The notes under the pieces were generated by a model, which worked only from the letters and a program-made list of their open reading frames with translations, did no database searches and was not told where the DNA came from. From Dipylidium caninum (Eukaryota > Platyhelminthes > Cestoda > Cyclophyllidea > Dipylidiidae), in assembly GCA_017562135.1 (NCBI GenBank), contig QEYB01000646.1, positions 124,001-188,000 of the forward strand: a stretch of DNA of 64,000 nucleotides. The letters are read 5' to 3'. The position numbers were made by a program, and so were the translations under genes. This document shows, piece by piece, positions 37,301 to 50,108 of this stretch. Every line of letters starts with the position of its first letter. Position 1 is the stretch's first letter.

Positions 37301-39099
37301 TGAGTAGAGCGGTGAAAGGGGCGCCATCCAAGAATGTTACAGCGGTTCAACCACTTCCTTTGTGGAAGAAAGGAAGTTGTAGTTGCTAACGATGTATGGT
37401 TCTGGTTCAAGTAGACTTGGGGTTTTACGTTGAAAGAGCCCAAAATAGGGACAATGGCCTCCAAAAGAGACGTGATTTGAAGCCCATCACTTTGTGTCGA
37501 TGATGCTTTTTTGAGTTAACCAAGTTTTTTTTACCACATTAGCATTTAGCGAGGTTCGTGTATTCTCAGTATTTTTTTCTTATACTTTCAAACCTTTCAG
37601 CAGGGATCTCTAAACGGCAGAAAAGAAATTCTGCATATGAAAACCAGACAATTCGATTCACTGCTACCGGTGCGGAGATCACAGAGGCCGTAAGTTGGCC
37701 CCCTCACCCCCCTCCCCCCCCCGTACGTATACTCCTGCCATTGACAGCCTTCTTGGCTCTAGAAAATGCTGACTGAGGGGGCGTTATATAATCGGGCACA
37801 ATTTGACAGACGGTCACCCTTTTGCTTATGTTTGGGTAACTTTTGACGCGAAATTTTGACCTGACGTCTCCCCATCGTGACTTCAATGGAATCGGACACC
37901 CCACAACTTTGTTATCATTTGCACAGTCGCAGCTGTTTGGACCCCTTGGGTGGTGGATTTGGCTGAAGAAGGCAGAAGTGGTCTCCAAATAAGTCGGGAG
38001 GTGTTTTTTTTCGGATGTGAGGAAAACTTACGAAGTGTTGCCTCCCTCCTCCGCCTCCAACTAGTTAATTGGCGGGAGGTAATTACCATCGTCTTGGACG
38101 GTTGTCTCACGATTCACAATCCTAATTTACCCCTCTCTGTCGCCGTCTCCTCAAGCGAGAATTCTCAGAATGATATAGTTGAGGAGGGGGTGGGGGGGGA
38201 GGTTAGGCAACTCCACTCAAATCAACACTATCTTCCAAGCTTTCAGCCATATGTCAGACGTCTGACGAACAATTACGGGTAAGTCTGGATTAGTTAGTCA
38301 GCTAGTTGGTGTTACACGGGTCACCAGCATTGCCGATTGCTAATACTCCCCATTCTCAGTGCACCCACTCCAAAACATATGCACATACTACACGTGTCCA
38401 CTCGTCCCGTCTTTTTTCCCCCTTCATGGTGACATATTAGCAAGCACACGTGAATGCAGTCTTGTGGACAACTTTCTTCTCCCTTTTCATGAACACCGCA
38501 GTTGAATCGTGATCAAGCCGTGGTTTTGAACAGACTCGCTGAGGCCATCGAGGAGTTTATTGGCATTGCGGACGAGGAGTTAGGTCAGTCCCACCTACTC
38601 ATGTACCACTTAAGTAGTATACGCGGGAACAAAAACCCGTGCCGTAGTTTTGATTGAAATTCGAAGTGTGTATGTGTGTGTCCCCTAAAATACTTAATGC
38701 AAGTAGGCATGCAGGCAATCTACTTTTCTGAGACCAAAATGCTTCAACAAGCAGAATAAAATGAGAAAAACAAGAGGTTACAGTAGAAGAAGCGAAGAAA
38801 CCTGGTGTGATGCTGCCAACAGCGCTAAAGAATCCTTTGTCTCCATGATGGACCTCGCAGCCGATCGGGTCCCACTTGTCCAAACAAAGTTAAACGCGTA
38901 AATTACCAATGCCCCTTTGCCCTCTTCGCCTCTAGCCCAATCCATATTTGACTTGGAGTGCCGATCATCGTCGAAGAAGGACTTCCTCGACCTCCTTCAG
39001 AAACACTACTCGGAATTCAACTTTCCCAAACGGATCGCGGACGAGTTCTGGGACGCCTTTGAGTACTACCAGAATGTTTTGCACCGCATTAGGAAGTGA
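34310..39099 (+). CDS. GIPC: GIPC PDZ-domain adaptor, five exons
   Basis: Cytosolic adaptor. Family members bind C-terminal peptides of membrane receptors through a PDZ domain and couple the vesicles to myosin VI. Exons: 34310-34615, 36465-36849, 37601-37689, 38502-38583 and 38936-39099, giving 341 residues, close to the family size. The N-terminal half carries the GH1-like part (IPELYQRIADSFGIP and, across the first junction, SKIMYCTLDTPYVNMSKLLG). The PDZ domain lies about residues 120-210 with the carboxylate-binding loop EGLGLTVSDN (SDEGLGLT) and CPGDLIECINGRSF. The C-terminal GH2 region runs from VVLNRLAEAIEEF to the stop and ends with FPKRIADEFWDAF. Exon 3 has a tandem CAGCAG acceptor (AG at 37599-37600 or 37602-37603), so one residue may be spliced in or out. 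The ATG at 34310 is the first in a long open exon. Confidence 0.93.
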
Positions 39100-39712
39100 T
39101 CACACAACACATGCTGGACGAAGAGACCCCAATCATTATGACGCTTTCTCTCTGTAAATTGAGCGCACACCTAAGCTGGCTCCACAATCGCCAGGGAGCG
39201 TACGACATCCCCTATCTGACTGGCGTGCGGGGGCAGAACTCCCCCCTTAGCTATTTGCTGCCACCTAGGCAAAAAACACACAAAAATCCCACCCATACTT
39301 GAAAATTTGGCTGTCATTTAAAAAAATATCCAGTCCGGACGTTACCAGCTCTTCTCTCAAGACGAATGAGCGCTCGTTAGTATAAGGTAAGGCCGATTCC
39401 GCGTCAAAGCATGTGGGGAATTGGACCCCCACCCAACGCTTCCTTCATGGGACGCCACTACGAGAGGCACTTTCAATTATGACCTACAAGAGCACACAGG
39501 TGAGAATGGAGGCAAGGAGAAGTCAGTTTATTATCGAATTCATATAGAAAATTGCATAGAGACAAGAAGAGTAAGGCCAAATGGATGAATAGTTTAAAAA
39601 GCCGGGATGTAACGGGGCGTATTCACCAATCAAATTGCGGATAGTAAAGAGAACTGTACTTCCTGAGTGAATAAAAGGCAGAGGAGGTGAGAGGAAGGCT
39701 GTCCAATGAATT
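39100..39712. other. Convergent intergenic region between GIPC and cytochrome c1
   Basis: About 600 bp holding the 3' ends of two genes that face each other. A minus-strand AATAAA lies at 39527-39532. No further gene is seen. Confidence 0.6.
39527..39532 (-). terminator. Poly(A) signal AATAAA for cytochrome c1
   Basis: Plus-strand TTTATT reads AATAAA on the minus strand, about 180 nt past the cytochrome c1 stop codon. That is a reasonable 3' UTR length. The call is based on position and the motif alone. Confidence 0.55.
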
Positions 39713-42123
39713 TTAAAGGTCCTTTGGCATTGGACGGTTCTTGTAGATCACCCTACGAGCTTTAAGATTGGCCCATTTCTTGCGCTTGTACACACCAGCT
39801 AGCACAGTTGCGATTGCAAGCACAACGACGATCTTGAAAAAGACGCGCTTGCGCTTGTCATGGTTGCGATCAGACGACCAGGTTAAGAAGCTCACCACGT
39901 CCTTGGCCATTTGCGAGACGGTAGCCGGAGTGCCGTCTGCGTACTCGACCTGCTCGTCGTACAATGGTGGCGCCATGCTCAATGCGCCTCCTACGAAGTA
40001 AGGGTTGTAGTACTGGTTCTTTTCAAGTTCTCGTCCGGGCGGAGGGTCGCAGTAGCCTAACGAAGAGAGGTAATAAAACAAATGAGTGGCGTCTAGTGCC
40101 AGCGCCATCTATAGTGGCCATCAACGCAAAGGTGATGATAAGATTTTTGGCCCTGACACTGACCCGTCCATAACGAATACTAGGCTATGGCCCACAGTAC
40201 CCTGACCGTCATCTGTAACCAGCGGCTGGGAAATAGCATAAGATTCTAAAACGGATGCGGTTTGAGACCACGCTCAAACGTTAAAGGCGGCACGTCAGGG
40301 CCCAAGAAGCGGGTACAAATGTGGTAAAAGCGAAAAAAAACTAGGTCTACGAACCAGTGAGTAGATGGAAGACATAATCTTCAAGGCCATGACGCGCCTT
40401 CGCGATGAAAGTGAGGTCAGGGGGGAGGGCACCACCGTTGGCGAAGCGAGCGGCTTCAGGATTTGGGTAAGGCGAGGGCAGCAGGTCTGCCAGCCTACCT
40501 GGGCGTTCAAACATCTTCCCCTGGTCGTCCGGTCCGTCCGTCACTAGAATCTATGCAATGAGAACAGCGCAATTGATAAGCCTTTACAGACCAGCCCTGT
40601 TATCACTGCTCAGACAAATGGGGTAATGAACAGAGTAGGTGGGTAAGTAGATAGGTCTCAAGACAGCGGAAAAAATAACAGAGGTTTGGTCGAACAGACA
40701 ACGAAATGGATGCTCAGATAGAACAATACCACTAGCAAAGTCATTTTGAGAAATATCGGGTGACTGGTAAAAGTGATATGAGTTTTAGGGCCTGACATCA
40801 TCTAGTCAGCTTCATTAGTCGAACTGCGCCATACATGGTAAACACAACTGACACCAAACACGGACCACTAAGGCTAAGAATTAATCCGCATGGTGAGAGG
40901 GTTAAGACGACACACGTTATGCTGGGTAAGCAGACCAATTGCGCCAACGGAAGGCAAGAGTGTGCAAAATAACACCATTGTTGAGCAACAAGCAACTGTG
41001 ATACCAATACACACATGCTAATCCACCAATCCATAACCCTATCTTTAGGTCTCGATTAAGTATTCTCCTATACTTAAGTCAGAGGATCAGAAATATGGCA
41101 TGCGCTTCGAGAAGCCGACCGAGTGCGCCCAGTTGAAGGATAAGCGGACAAACTGAATGGGTACGGATAAAAATGTGATCAGTGAAAGAAGCAATTCTGC
41201 GGAATAGTTTTGCGCGTTGGTAGCAAAAAAACCGACACTGTGGAACGGTGAGAAAGCACGTCCCACTTAAATAATAGTCAAACGAAACGTACTAAAACAA
41301 TCAGACAGACGAAGTGGTAGCTACTGGCATGCGGCCAACAGGCTACTTCGCAGTGCGGAAAAACCAGTTGTTAGAATTCTGCATTTAACGGAGGTAAAAT
41401 CGTGGTAAAACAGCCGCCTTTTAAGATTTCTAAGCATACAGTAATGAAGAATTGTGATCCAAGCTCTAAGAACAATAGTTCAAAAAAAGAAGGAATTAAA
41501 CTCGTCAACGTCCGAGAATAGAGAAAGGGTGGTTTGAAAGCCTAATGCCTACTGTCCGCTGCAATGATTTAAAATATAATGACCTAGCGTTAATTGTCTA
41601 TCAAAGCCTAATGCATGCAACACGTCAAAAAATAGCATAGTCAAGAAGAAGTACAATCAAATACGCATCAAATACATTACATTCAATCTCAAACCATAAC
41701 TAGACTGCATCGTCCACACCAAGCTGTAAGGTTCTAGTCTTTTCATATCTAGGCTGAAAGTCAAATGGCACCTCAGGGGTGGAATATAAAAACATTTGTT
41801 GAAGTAGACACAACTTTTACTCAACCCACCTCAGCACATTCCTTCTTTGCCTCATCCTCAGTTAGCACATGGTTGACAAGTTGACGATAAGCGAGGTATT
41901 TCATACTGTGACAGGCGGCGCAGACTTCTTTATAAACCTGGTATCCACGACGCAACGCGGCATGGTCATGGGAAGACAGGAGACCTCGATGTGGCCAGTC
42001 TAGCTTTGTAGGGTGTACAATCAACTCAGTGGCGAAGACGGGAGTTGCTAGTGCCATCACACCGACTGCCGATGCTCCGACGAATAGACACATACGCTTC
42101 GCTGTTGACAGCGTTGATCTGTT
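39713..42123 (-). CDS. CYC1: Cytochrome c1, haem subunit of mitochondrial complex III
   Basis: Passes electrons from the Rieske protein to cytochrome c in the inner mitochondrial membrane. Exons on the minus strand: 42123-41830, 40550-40355 and 40056-39713, in phase for 277 residues. Exon 1 has the haem c site CAACH within [18 protein letters not shown], after [16 protein letters not shown]. Exon 2 has [20 protein letters not shown] and the RARHG-like [16 protein letters not shown]. Exon 3 has GYCDPPPG, the axial-ligand segment ALSMAPPLY (the methionine is the expected sixth haem ligand), a C-terminal TM helix [18 protein letters not shown] and a basic tail. The first recognised exon starts at acceptor TTTCCAG in frame ([14 protein letters not shown]...), with the hydrophobic part of a bipartite presequence but no ATG before it. 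Either an upstream exon is missing or the spliced leader supplies the ATG. An internal ATG follows 10 codons later. The last residues are PMPKDL. Confidence 0.92.
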
Positions 42124-43920
42124 CTGGAAAGGAATCCATAACCTCGGTAATGGGACGGGTTCCACCAATGAATATGAAAAGAACCTCCCCCCCCCAAAAA
42201 AATGTTACCATAATGCGTATGAGTCCAGCAAATGACTTTATTCCAAACAACCCTAAAGTGGATTTCGATTCCAAAACACACAGTCATGCAGGAAATATCT
42301 GACATGAAAAGAAAGCCGTCTGGTTGCCCCCCACATACGAATGACATAGTAAGAATTTTAATCCCACATTTATGAAAGGCAAAGTATCGATACCATAAGA
42401 AGTGATTAAGTGGAGCGTTGCTGAGGAATGAGCCTCTCCTCAGAAAGACAAAATTTTGGGCAAGAGCTCTTCTTTTCATTAACAGCCTTCCCATTTCGCG
42501 CAATGAGCGGTCACTGATTTTGCGGGCGCAGTATAACACGTGCAGGTTGCAACAGAGAACTAATGGGAAATCCCACCAAAGGCAGTTATGCTGTCATCCT
42601 ACTGTCCAAATCGCTCAAAGTAAAATCCCACATTTTGACCCGAAGTAGGTGCATTGATAACCACCTGTAAAAGCAGATATTTCCAAGGTGGAGTGGCAGC
42701 TTGCCGGCCAAGCACAGTTCTTACTCTCAGAACGTCGAAGGACGCATACCTATTTGAACTTGAAGATTTTCTTGAAATGGCAGAAATATGTTGACATAAA
42801 GAGACCCCGTATAAATATGATTTGTCAGCAGAATAACGCTGTTATTCTCCCTCTAAAGTCAAGAAGTTACGGTGAATCTGGTGGTAAATATAAATTATTA
42901 GGACGTGAAAAACTCTCACCTCCAAGGGCCAAGTACGTGGTTAATACATCTACATGTGACCTAGGGAGTACAAAAATTGCAGAAGATATTTTTTCTAATG
43001 GAGCTATCGCAGTTAAGTGCTTGGAAGGCTAAGCTTCAAGCTTCAACAGGGTCATTTTGGCCATCACACTGCGCAAAATTGAAACCGACAAAGGCAAGGA
43101 AGTTTGTTGACGGAGCAAAACACAAGGAGAACGCTTACGTTTTTAAAGCGGCTAAGAAAACACCCCAGAACACTGCGCAGACCGGAAGCCATCTCACCGT
43201 GGAATGGTGCCACAAATATTCCGGAGTAAGGGAACACAAAACTCGGTTTTTGATTGGATAAAACAAATCGTGTTCGAGTGCAAAACGGAATGCGTAAAAT
43301 GCGGTTGTTTTATTAATTTCGCATGATATAGGTTGATGCGAAACTGCTTTGGTTATAACCAGCTTATATTTCTGCTATTCCAAACACTGATCTTAAAATG
43401 CGTCATAAAGTGTGGATAATTTTCTACGAAATATGCCTTCATAATCGGACTTAAATCGATCTCATCAAATGACTCTTTCTCGTCTTGGCATTTTAGCTGC
43501 TTATGCTCAGCCACGAGCTAACATTTTTTCGGAAATACGTCAGAGAGCACTGAACTGACTGCGCACTTTCTTCCCCTCGACAAATGAAACGACAAACTAA
43601 TCAGAATTGCCACGAGCTCGCATTAGACAGATGGCCGACCTAAGTATATAAATGATATTTGGAGGTTTTATAAGAAAACGTTTTATGTCTTATATTTGGG
43701 AAGGCTATTTTTTTATACATAAACTAGACCCTCATGATACTTTTGTATTCTTCACCCAATCAGCTTTGCAATCTCCCTCGCAAACCAATCATTTCCCAAC
43801 GTGGCCTTAATCGATGTGCGTATTCGTGAGCCTGCGTTGGTGAACCTGCAGTACACAACTAGTGCCGGTGATAGTCACACCATTAATCTCTGCATTTTTT
43901 TCTCACCTCAATATTTCCAC
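42124..43920. other. Divergent intergenic region, cytochrome c1 to four-TM gene
   Basis: About 1.8 kb, AT-rich. On the minus strand near 42440-42500 a short frame beginning MKRRALAQNF looks like a mitochondrial presequence and could be an upstream cytochrome c1 exon, but I found no donor in the right phase. Nothing else is supported. Confidence 0.4.
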
Positions 43921-45836
43921 ATGCCTAAGAATGCAGTTAATGCAACCGTGGCCATGACCACTGATGATGGGGTGGGCAATGGCACACCACATCTTCGTCA
44001 CCCCAGGAAGCGTCCCCGACGTTGTGCCATTGGATGTTATCATGCCAGCGCAGTAATCCTTCTCATTGGCATTATTGTCGCCCTGGCCGGTGTCTCATCG
44101 AGCCGACTTTTCGAAATCTTCGTTTATGACAACCGCCACCCACCTCTCTTCCACCACATTTCCATCCACGTCGGCCTCTTCGATATAAAGGGCGAAATTA
44201 CGGACAACGGAGCCGATGTCGCAGTCAGAGAATTAATGTACCCGCCCATCCTTAATGGTAGTTTCCTTTAAGCTCTGTTGGAAATCCTATCTGAATACCA
44301 TGCTTAGTTTCGCCTTACTTTATGAGTGTCGTTTTTTTGTAGCTAAGGCATATTTTCTCAATAACCTCTAATCGACGAAGTTAGTTATCAGTTTCTCTTT
44401 TCCTAAAACAGCCGTGTTTGCCTGTGTAAATTTGCCGATTGCGCAACAAGGAAGATGTAAAGACAGAATCCTAATCCTTTCCTAACTTCCCTTTTCAGAA
44501 CCGTGCTGGCTGACCGCGAAGGCTGCCTCGGTGATAGGTCTTCTCTTCGGTCTCTTTGCTCTAATTATCCACAATGTCCTCCTATGTTGTTATCATGGTC
44601 GTGAGGACAAACCATGGGGTACTGTTGGCGTCGAGGTTCTCTTCTACCTCATTGCTGGTAGGTTGTTTCCCACATCTTTCTTCCCTCATATGGCATGGCC
44701 TACTTTATGTTGTGTTGAGCGCCTACCTTTTACAAAATATTAGCAAATACTCTTTGAGGTAATCTCACAACCGGAGCCCATAGATGATATCATTACTGGT
44801 ATCCAAGTTAAAAAACTACTGCGATGTTATAAAAGCCTGGTAAACCGTATTTTGTGGAATGGTAATTAGGGTTGGTGGAATGAGGAGCTGAACGGATGTA
44901 TGGACATTTGGTGGCGTATATCAGGGACTGAATCAGTGATTTTCTCCATGGACTCTCTGGCCACTTAGGTTGATATAGGTGGTATAGGAGCTTTGGAAGC
45001 TGTTTACGTGAGATTTCCATTTCCTTCCACGGGGGTTCCTCGAGTGACTATGTCGCGACTGATGCATTCCCCTTGTGAGCTACTGAACCTTATGCGTTCA
45101 ATGATAGTCTCTAGACCAAGAGAAAGGTTATTCTTCGGAACCTATCCTCAGTGATTTGACCGGTTGTTGGCTGTGTCCTCATAATGCTGTAATGCTACTG
45201 TGATGATGGTGATGTCTGGAATTGTTGGCAACTTCGACTTTACGGTAGATGCAGGATAATTTTTCTTCTTGAAGTCAGAGGAAGACGGGGACAAAGATTG
45301 CATGTTGATCTGGGCTGGAGGGCAATTCTGAAGCCTTCTCACATATGTTAAACACAGGAAGCTAACGTGCTTCCACTTTTTTTCACCATATTTAGATATT
45401 CTTCAATGTGCTTGCTCCATACTCGGTGTCATATTCTCTTTCCCTAGTCATCGGCCTCTTGATTGGTCTGAGCTTGGCAGAGTCAGAAATTGAGGGAGTC
45501 CATAACCATGGCGACGAAACATTGATACGGATGCTTAAGGACAACCGTCTTCTTGGAACCAGCGCAGAAGTCGATAAGTCCAACCTCCAATCGGATGCCG
45601 GCCAGGTGCTCCGTGGCTCATCCTCTCCGCCCTTCACTGTTGCTGAATTCAATTTGGTGTTATCTGACCCGAGACAGAGCTTTTATGTCCTTATAGCGGC
45701 TGATTTCATCTGCCTACTGGCCTTCCTAATGGCTCTCCTCTACTTTGTACGTCTTAGTGAGCGCGAGGAGCAGCTGCGGAAGCAGCTACAAAAGGCCAAG
45801 GTCGCCAGACCCATTTCGGAACGGCCGCTCGTGTAA
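43921..45836 (+). CDS. Four-TM membrane protein of unknown function, three exons
   Basis: I do not recognise the family. Exons: 43921-44257, about 44499-44635 or 44657, and 45396-45836. The N-terminal 35 residues are polar and basic (HPRKRPRR). TM1 follows (SAVILLIGIIVALAGV), then an extracellular loop with RELMYPPILN, TM2 (ASVIGLLFGLFALIIHNVLL), TM3 (NVLAPYSVSYSLSLVIGLLIGL), a long hydrophilic loop and TM4 (FYVLIAADFICLLAFLMALLYF). A charged tail (EREEQLRKQLQKAK) comes last. The four-pass layout resembles claudin/PMP22-type proteins, but their W-x-GLW-C-C signature is not visible. The junction of exons 2 and 3 is unresolved: the best donor (G|GTAGGT at 44658) is out of phase with the acceptor TTTAG at 45395, while GAG|GTTCTC at 44636 is in phase (304 residues). 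The start is the first ATG in the exon. Confidence 0.75.
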
Positions 45837-47417
45837 AATTACAACCTACTTACGGTCAATTAAGTAAAGTGAATTTACCTTTGATTCCCACCAAGTCTGA
45901 ACTGAAAATGCTTCGCTCTCCTTGACTATTTCGGTGCCCTAGATCTAATAAATTCATCCACTTCGAAGGCGCTACTGTAAATAACCTGGAGGGATGAGGA
46001 GTCCTTGTGAAGGGTGGAAGTGTGCAATCTTGTGGCGAGAATTCGCAATGTTATGCGTTGAAATAATATGAGAATTGAGCGAGGATGTGTTCGGTTATCG
46101 CAATGCTTATCTTCATAATTTAAGTCTATCTCAAGGTCGAGTCGGGAATGGTTTGGATCCTTTCATCATTATCCAAGTGGATTTTGTTTCGTCACGGAGA
46201 CTCATTCGCTCAAGCCCCCCTCATTACAGGCACTGGTCGGTGTGGCCGCATCGGAAGTCGTTAATGAGCAGAAGGCACTTGTCACACGCACGTGCGGGCC
46301 GTGATCAGGGGAAGAGACCCCGATGTCATCCATAAAGTGGGTTAAATAAGGGGCATATTTATGTACTGCGAGGGCCAAGTCCACGGGTAGCCATTGTTCA
46401 CCAACCTTCAATTTACTTCAAAAGGGTGTGTTCAAATTTTTCAGGCTTTCCGTTTGCGAGATATTGTGTAAAAAGATCTGAACATCGACACAAATTGTTA
46501 CATTGTTAACATTTCAGGCACACTCCATGAGGATGGCATTCTATTTCAGGCAAACTCAAAATCACTAAACTCCCTCTTCTCCATCTGAACGAGTTATTGT
46601 CCAACTAAATGTCAAGGCTATTTTGAAGACCAATAACGAAGAATAGGAAATGGTCGGCAAAAGTGGATAATGATAAAGTGATAAACAAAAAGCCCTTTTC
46701 TCATCGCTATCGACCAGTTGAGACAGCTGACAGTCAGTAGTGCGCACGTGGGTGCGCGCGCAGAGCTCGCCTTGCCATATATGGGCATTGGGTTCGTATT
46801 GGTCATCAGAGGTGCGTGAGTGCGTGCGCGTGTGTGTGCGCTGGGGGCGGGGGGGGAGGTGAGGACGCGAAAGCATGACTCACCGCGTTGAGCGGACAAA
46901 GGCCTTCTGCCACTCGGACCACTTCGAGAGTCAAACTCCGATTCGGTCCGAAGTGGCCATCATACCGCAGCACAAGGTATCGGGGACTTAGTTAACCATA
47001 AGCGCGGGTCCCACAAAAGCACTATTGCGCGGAGTAGGGCCAAGATGTCAGGCTTTAGACGCCACCACACCGTCAAAGCTAAGGCCAAACGAAATTAAGC
47101 CGACGAAGATCATTTGCATAAGTGACAAACTGGCGTTAGCATAAGCCCGAAAACCAAGCCGGAACCCGCTTTCGTGGTCAATCAGACGCCTAACAATAAC
47201 AAAGCTGACACCATTACAGAGGTAAGCTGCGACACGCCACTAAATCGCACTCAAAATGCAAGCGTAAAAGGCGAAACCACGCCCGCAACACTGTTGGAAG
47301 GTCAGAGGCACTGAAAGTCGCTAATACCCAAAAAAGAACAAAAAGCAAATAATTACGAGTCGCGAGACATTATATTGATAGTCGGAGGCAAAAACAAATG
47401 CGGAAAAACAGCGAGAT
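45837..47417. other. Convergent intergenic region, four-TM gene to actin
   Basis: About 1.6 kb. It holds a perfect CArG box at 46775-46784 that has no recognised gene beside it, and a GTGC-rich stretch near 46810-46840. No coding sequence is supported. Confidence 0.5.
46775..46784. promoter_or_regulatory. Perfect CArG box CCATATATGG away from any called promoter
   Basis: The ten bases match CC(A/T)6GG, the binding site of serum response factor. It is about 640 bp downstream of the actin stop codon. It may belong to an unseen transcript, be a downstream actin element or be chance. Confidence 0.5.
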
Positions 47418-48665
<1,248 letters not shown>

Positions 48666-48679
48666 CTCATTCTCATTAG

Positions 48680-48689
48680 CCAAATATGG
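48680..48689. promoter_or_regulatory. CArG box CCAAATATGG in the actin promoter
   Basis: Perfect match to CC(A/T)6GG, 14 bp upstream of the TATA box and 67 bp upstream of the actin ATG. Serum response factor binds such sites in actin promoters of many animals, so regulation by SRF is the likely reading. Confidence 0.8.
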
Positions 48690-50108
48690 CAATTACGATC
48701 AGCCAATTAGATATCGTGACCATAATTGTCGCGCGCTTACGTCAGTCCTTGCGAGCACTTGTCGTGTGAACGATTGGCTAATGAGGAGGCGAGTAAAGAC
48801 GCGCACGTTCGCACACGCGCATTTGAACGCGATTTTGTGGGCACGAGAAACACCACGACTCTTTGCATTTGGGTCCTCTGTCAACTCATCGTTGTTTGCT
48901 TTTCCATTTCGTATGTGTATGTACTCATCTGCTTCGACTGTCCCTACTTCTAGTGGTGAACTGCGATTTGAGCAATTCTAACTTCCTGCTATTACTCAGG
49001 CTCTAAGGTAATTTTCCCCATTGACCATAACCTTCTGTCAACCAGTTTTTCAATGTTCACTTCGTTTGCTCAATCTCCTTTAGGAATTACTAGCCTAAAT
49101 AATCGTCACACGACTTTCTTAATCGAGTGCGACATTTCAGAACTGGTGACCGCGAGGACAACATTATGTGTTGCAAGCAGTCCACATTAGAAGGTCAGTG
49201 AGCAACGCGGTCAAGCAGTTTATTTGCACCAGGTAGACTTTGTGTGTATCTCTCCATTATCTATCAATGCTAACTTTTCAGGTCTCCCCTTGCGTGGAAT
49301 TTGCTGATCCCTGCAGGCGATAGCGGGAAGCGAAGAATCCACTGAGGAGGATTGAGTTCCCCCATCGAAGAACCGTTTGGTGCTGAAGCGTCAAGTTTGC
49401 ACGTAAACGCCGATGACGCCTTCCGCAGATTTTCACGGCGACAGTTCAACAGACAGAATGTGTGCGTGTGTGTGCGTGTGTGTGTGTGTTTGCATATTTG
49501 GCTGGAGAGAGGGTGTGCGGAGAGAGTGCCAGTCGGTGAAGGGCTTGGCTGTCTTCCATTCTCCCAGCTCTCACGGGACTAGTTGTCCCCATTGGTGTCG
49601 CCTTACTTTACTGCTCCACCAACGTCTTTTTAGGCAAGACTTAACATACATGACGTTCCAACCAATTTTCCTGGTAAATTAAAGACCCCTTAGTCACCAT
49701 TACAGCATGAGGACGGTGCTAATTTAGATGGTCCTAGTTGTGAAATGACATCAGATTAACTCAAATTCTCTGGACCTGCGAAGGAAAGTGCGTGAAGTAG
49801 GCTGTTCTGACACGTAGACAACATCCTCTACGTTGCCATCTCTGCGTTTGGGTGTGTTTTTGTGTGCCTAATCACCGAGTTGGATTATTCCGGTCGGGTG
49901 GTTCGTGCCTTGTACATTTGACCACAACGTGAACGAACTTGGAGTGGACTAAGTAGAGGCTAAGATAGGGAGGATGTAATGATGATTCGTCCAAAATCTC
50001 ACCCACAAGAGAGGACTCGGTAAAGAAGTGGTACTTTCTTGGTACGAATGGGGTGTTTAAACACAATTGGGGAGGTTCTCTTTCATAAGGTGGTGAGGGT
50101 GGAAGTAT

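Noticed and set aside
42057..42539. Minus-strand frame starting with a basic presequence-like segment, as a first cytochrome c1 exon
   Set aside because: No donor in phase with the acceptor before 42123 was found, so I did not add it to the gene.
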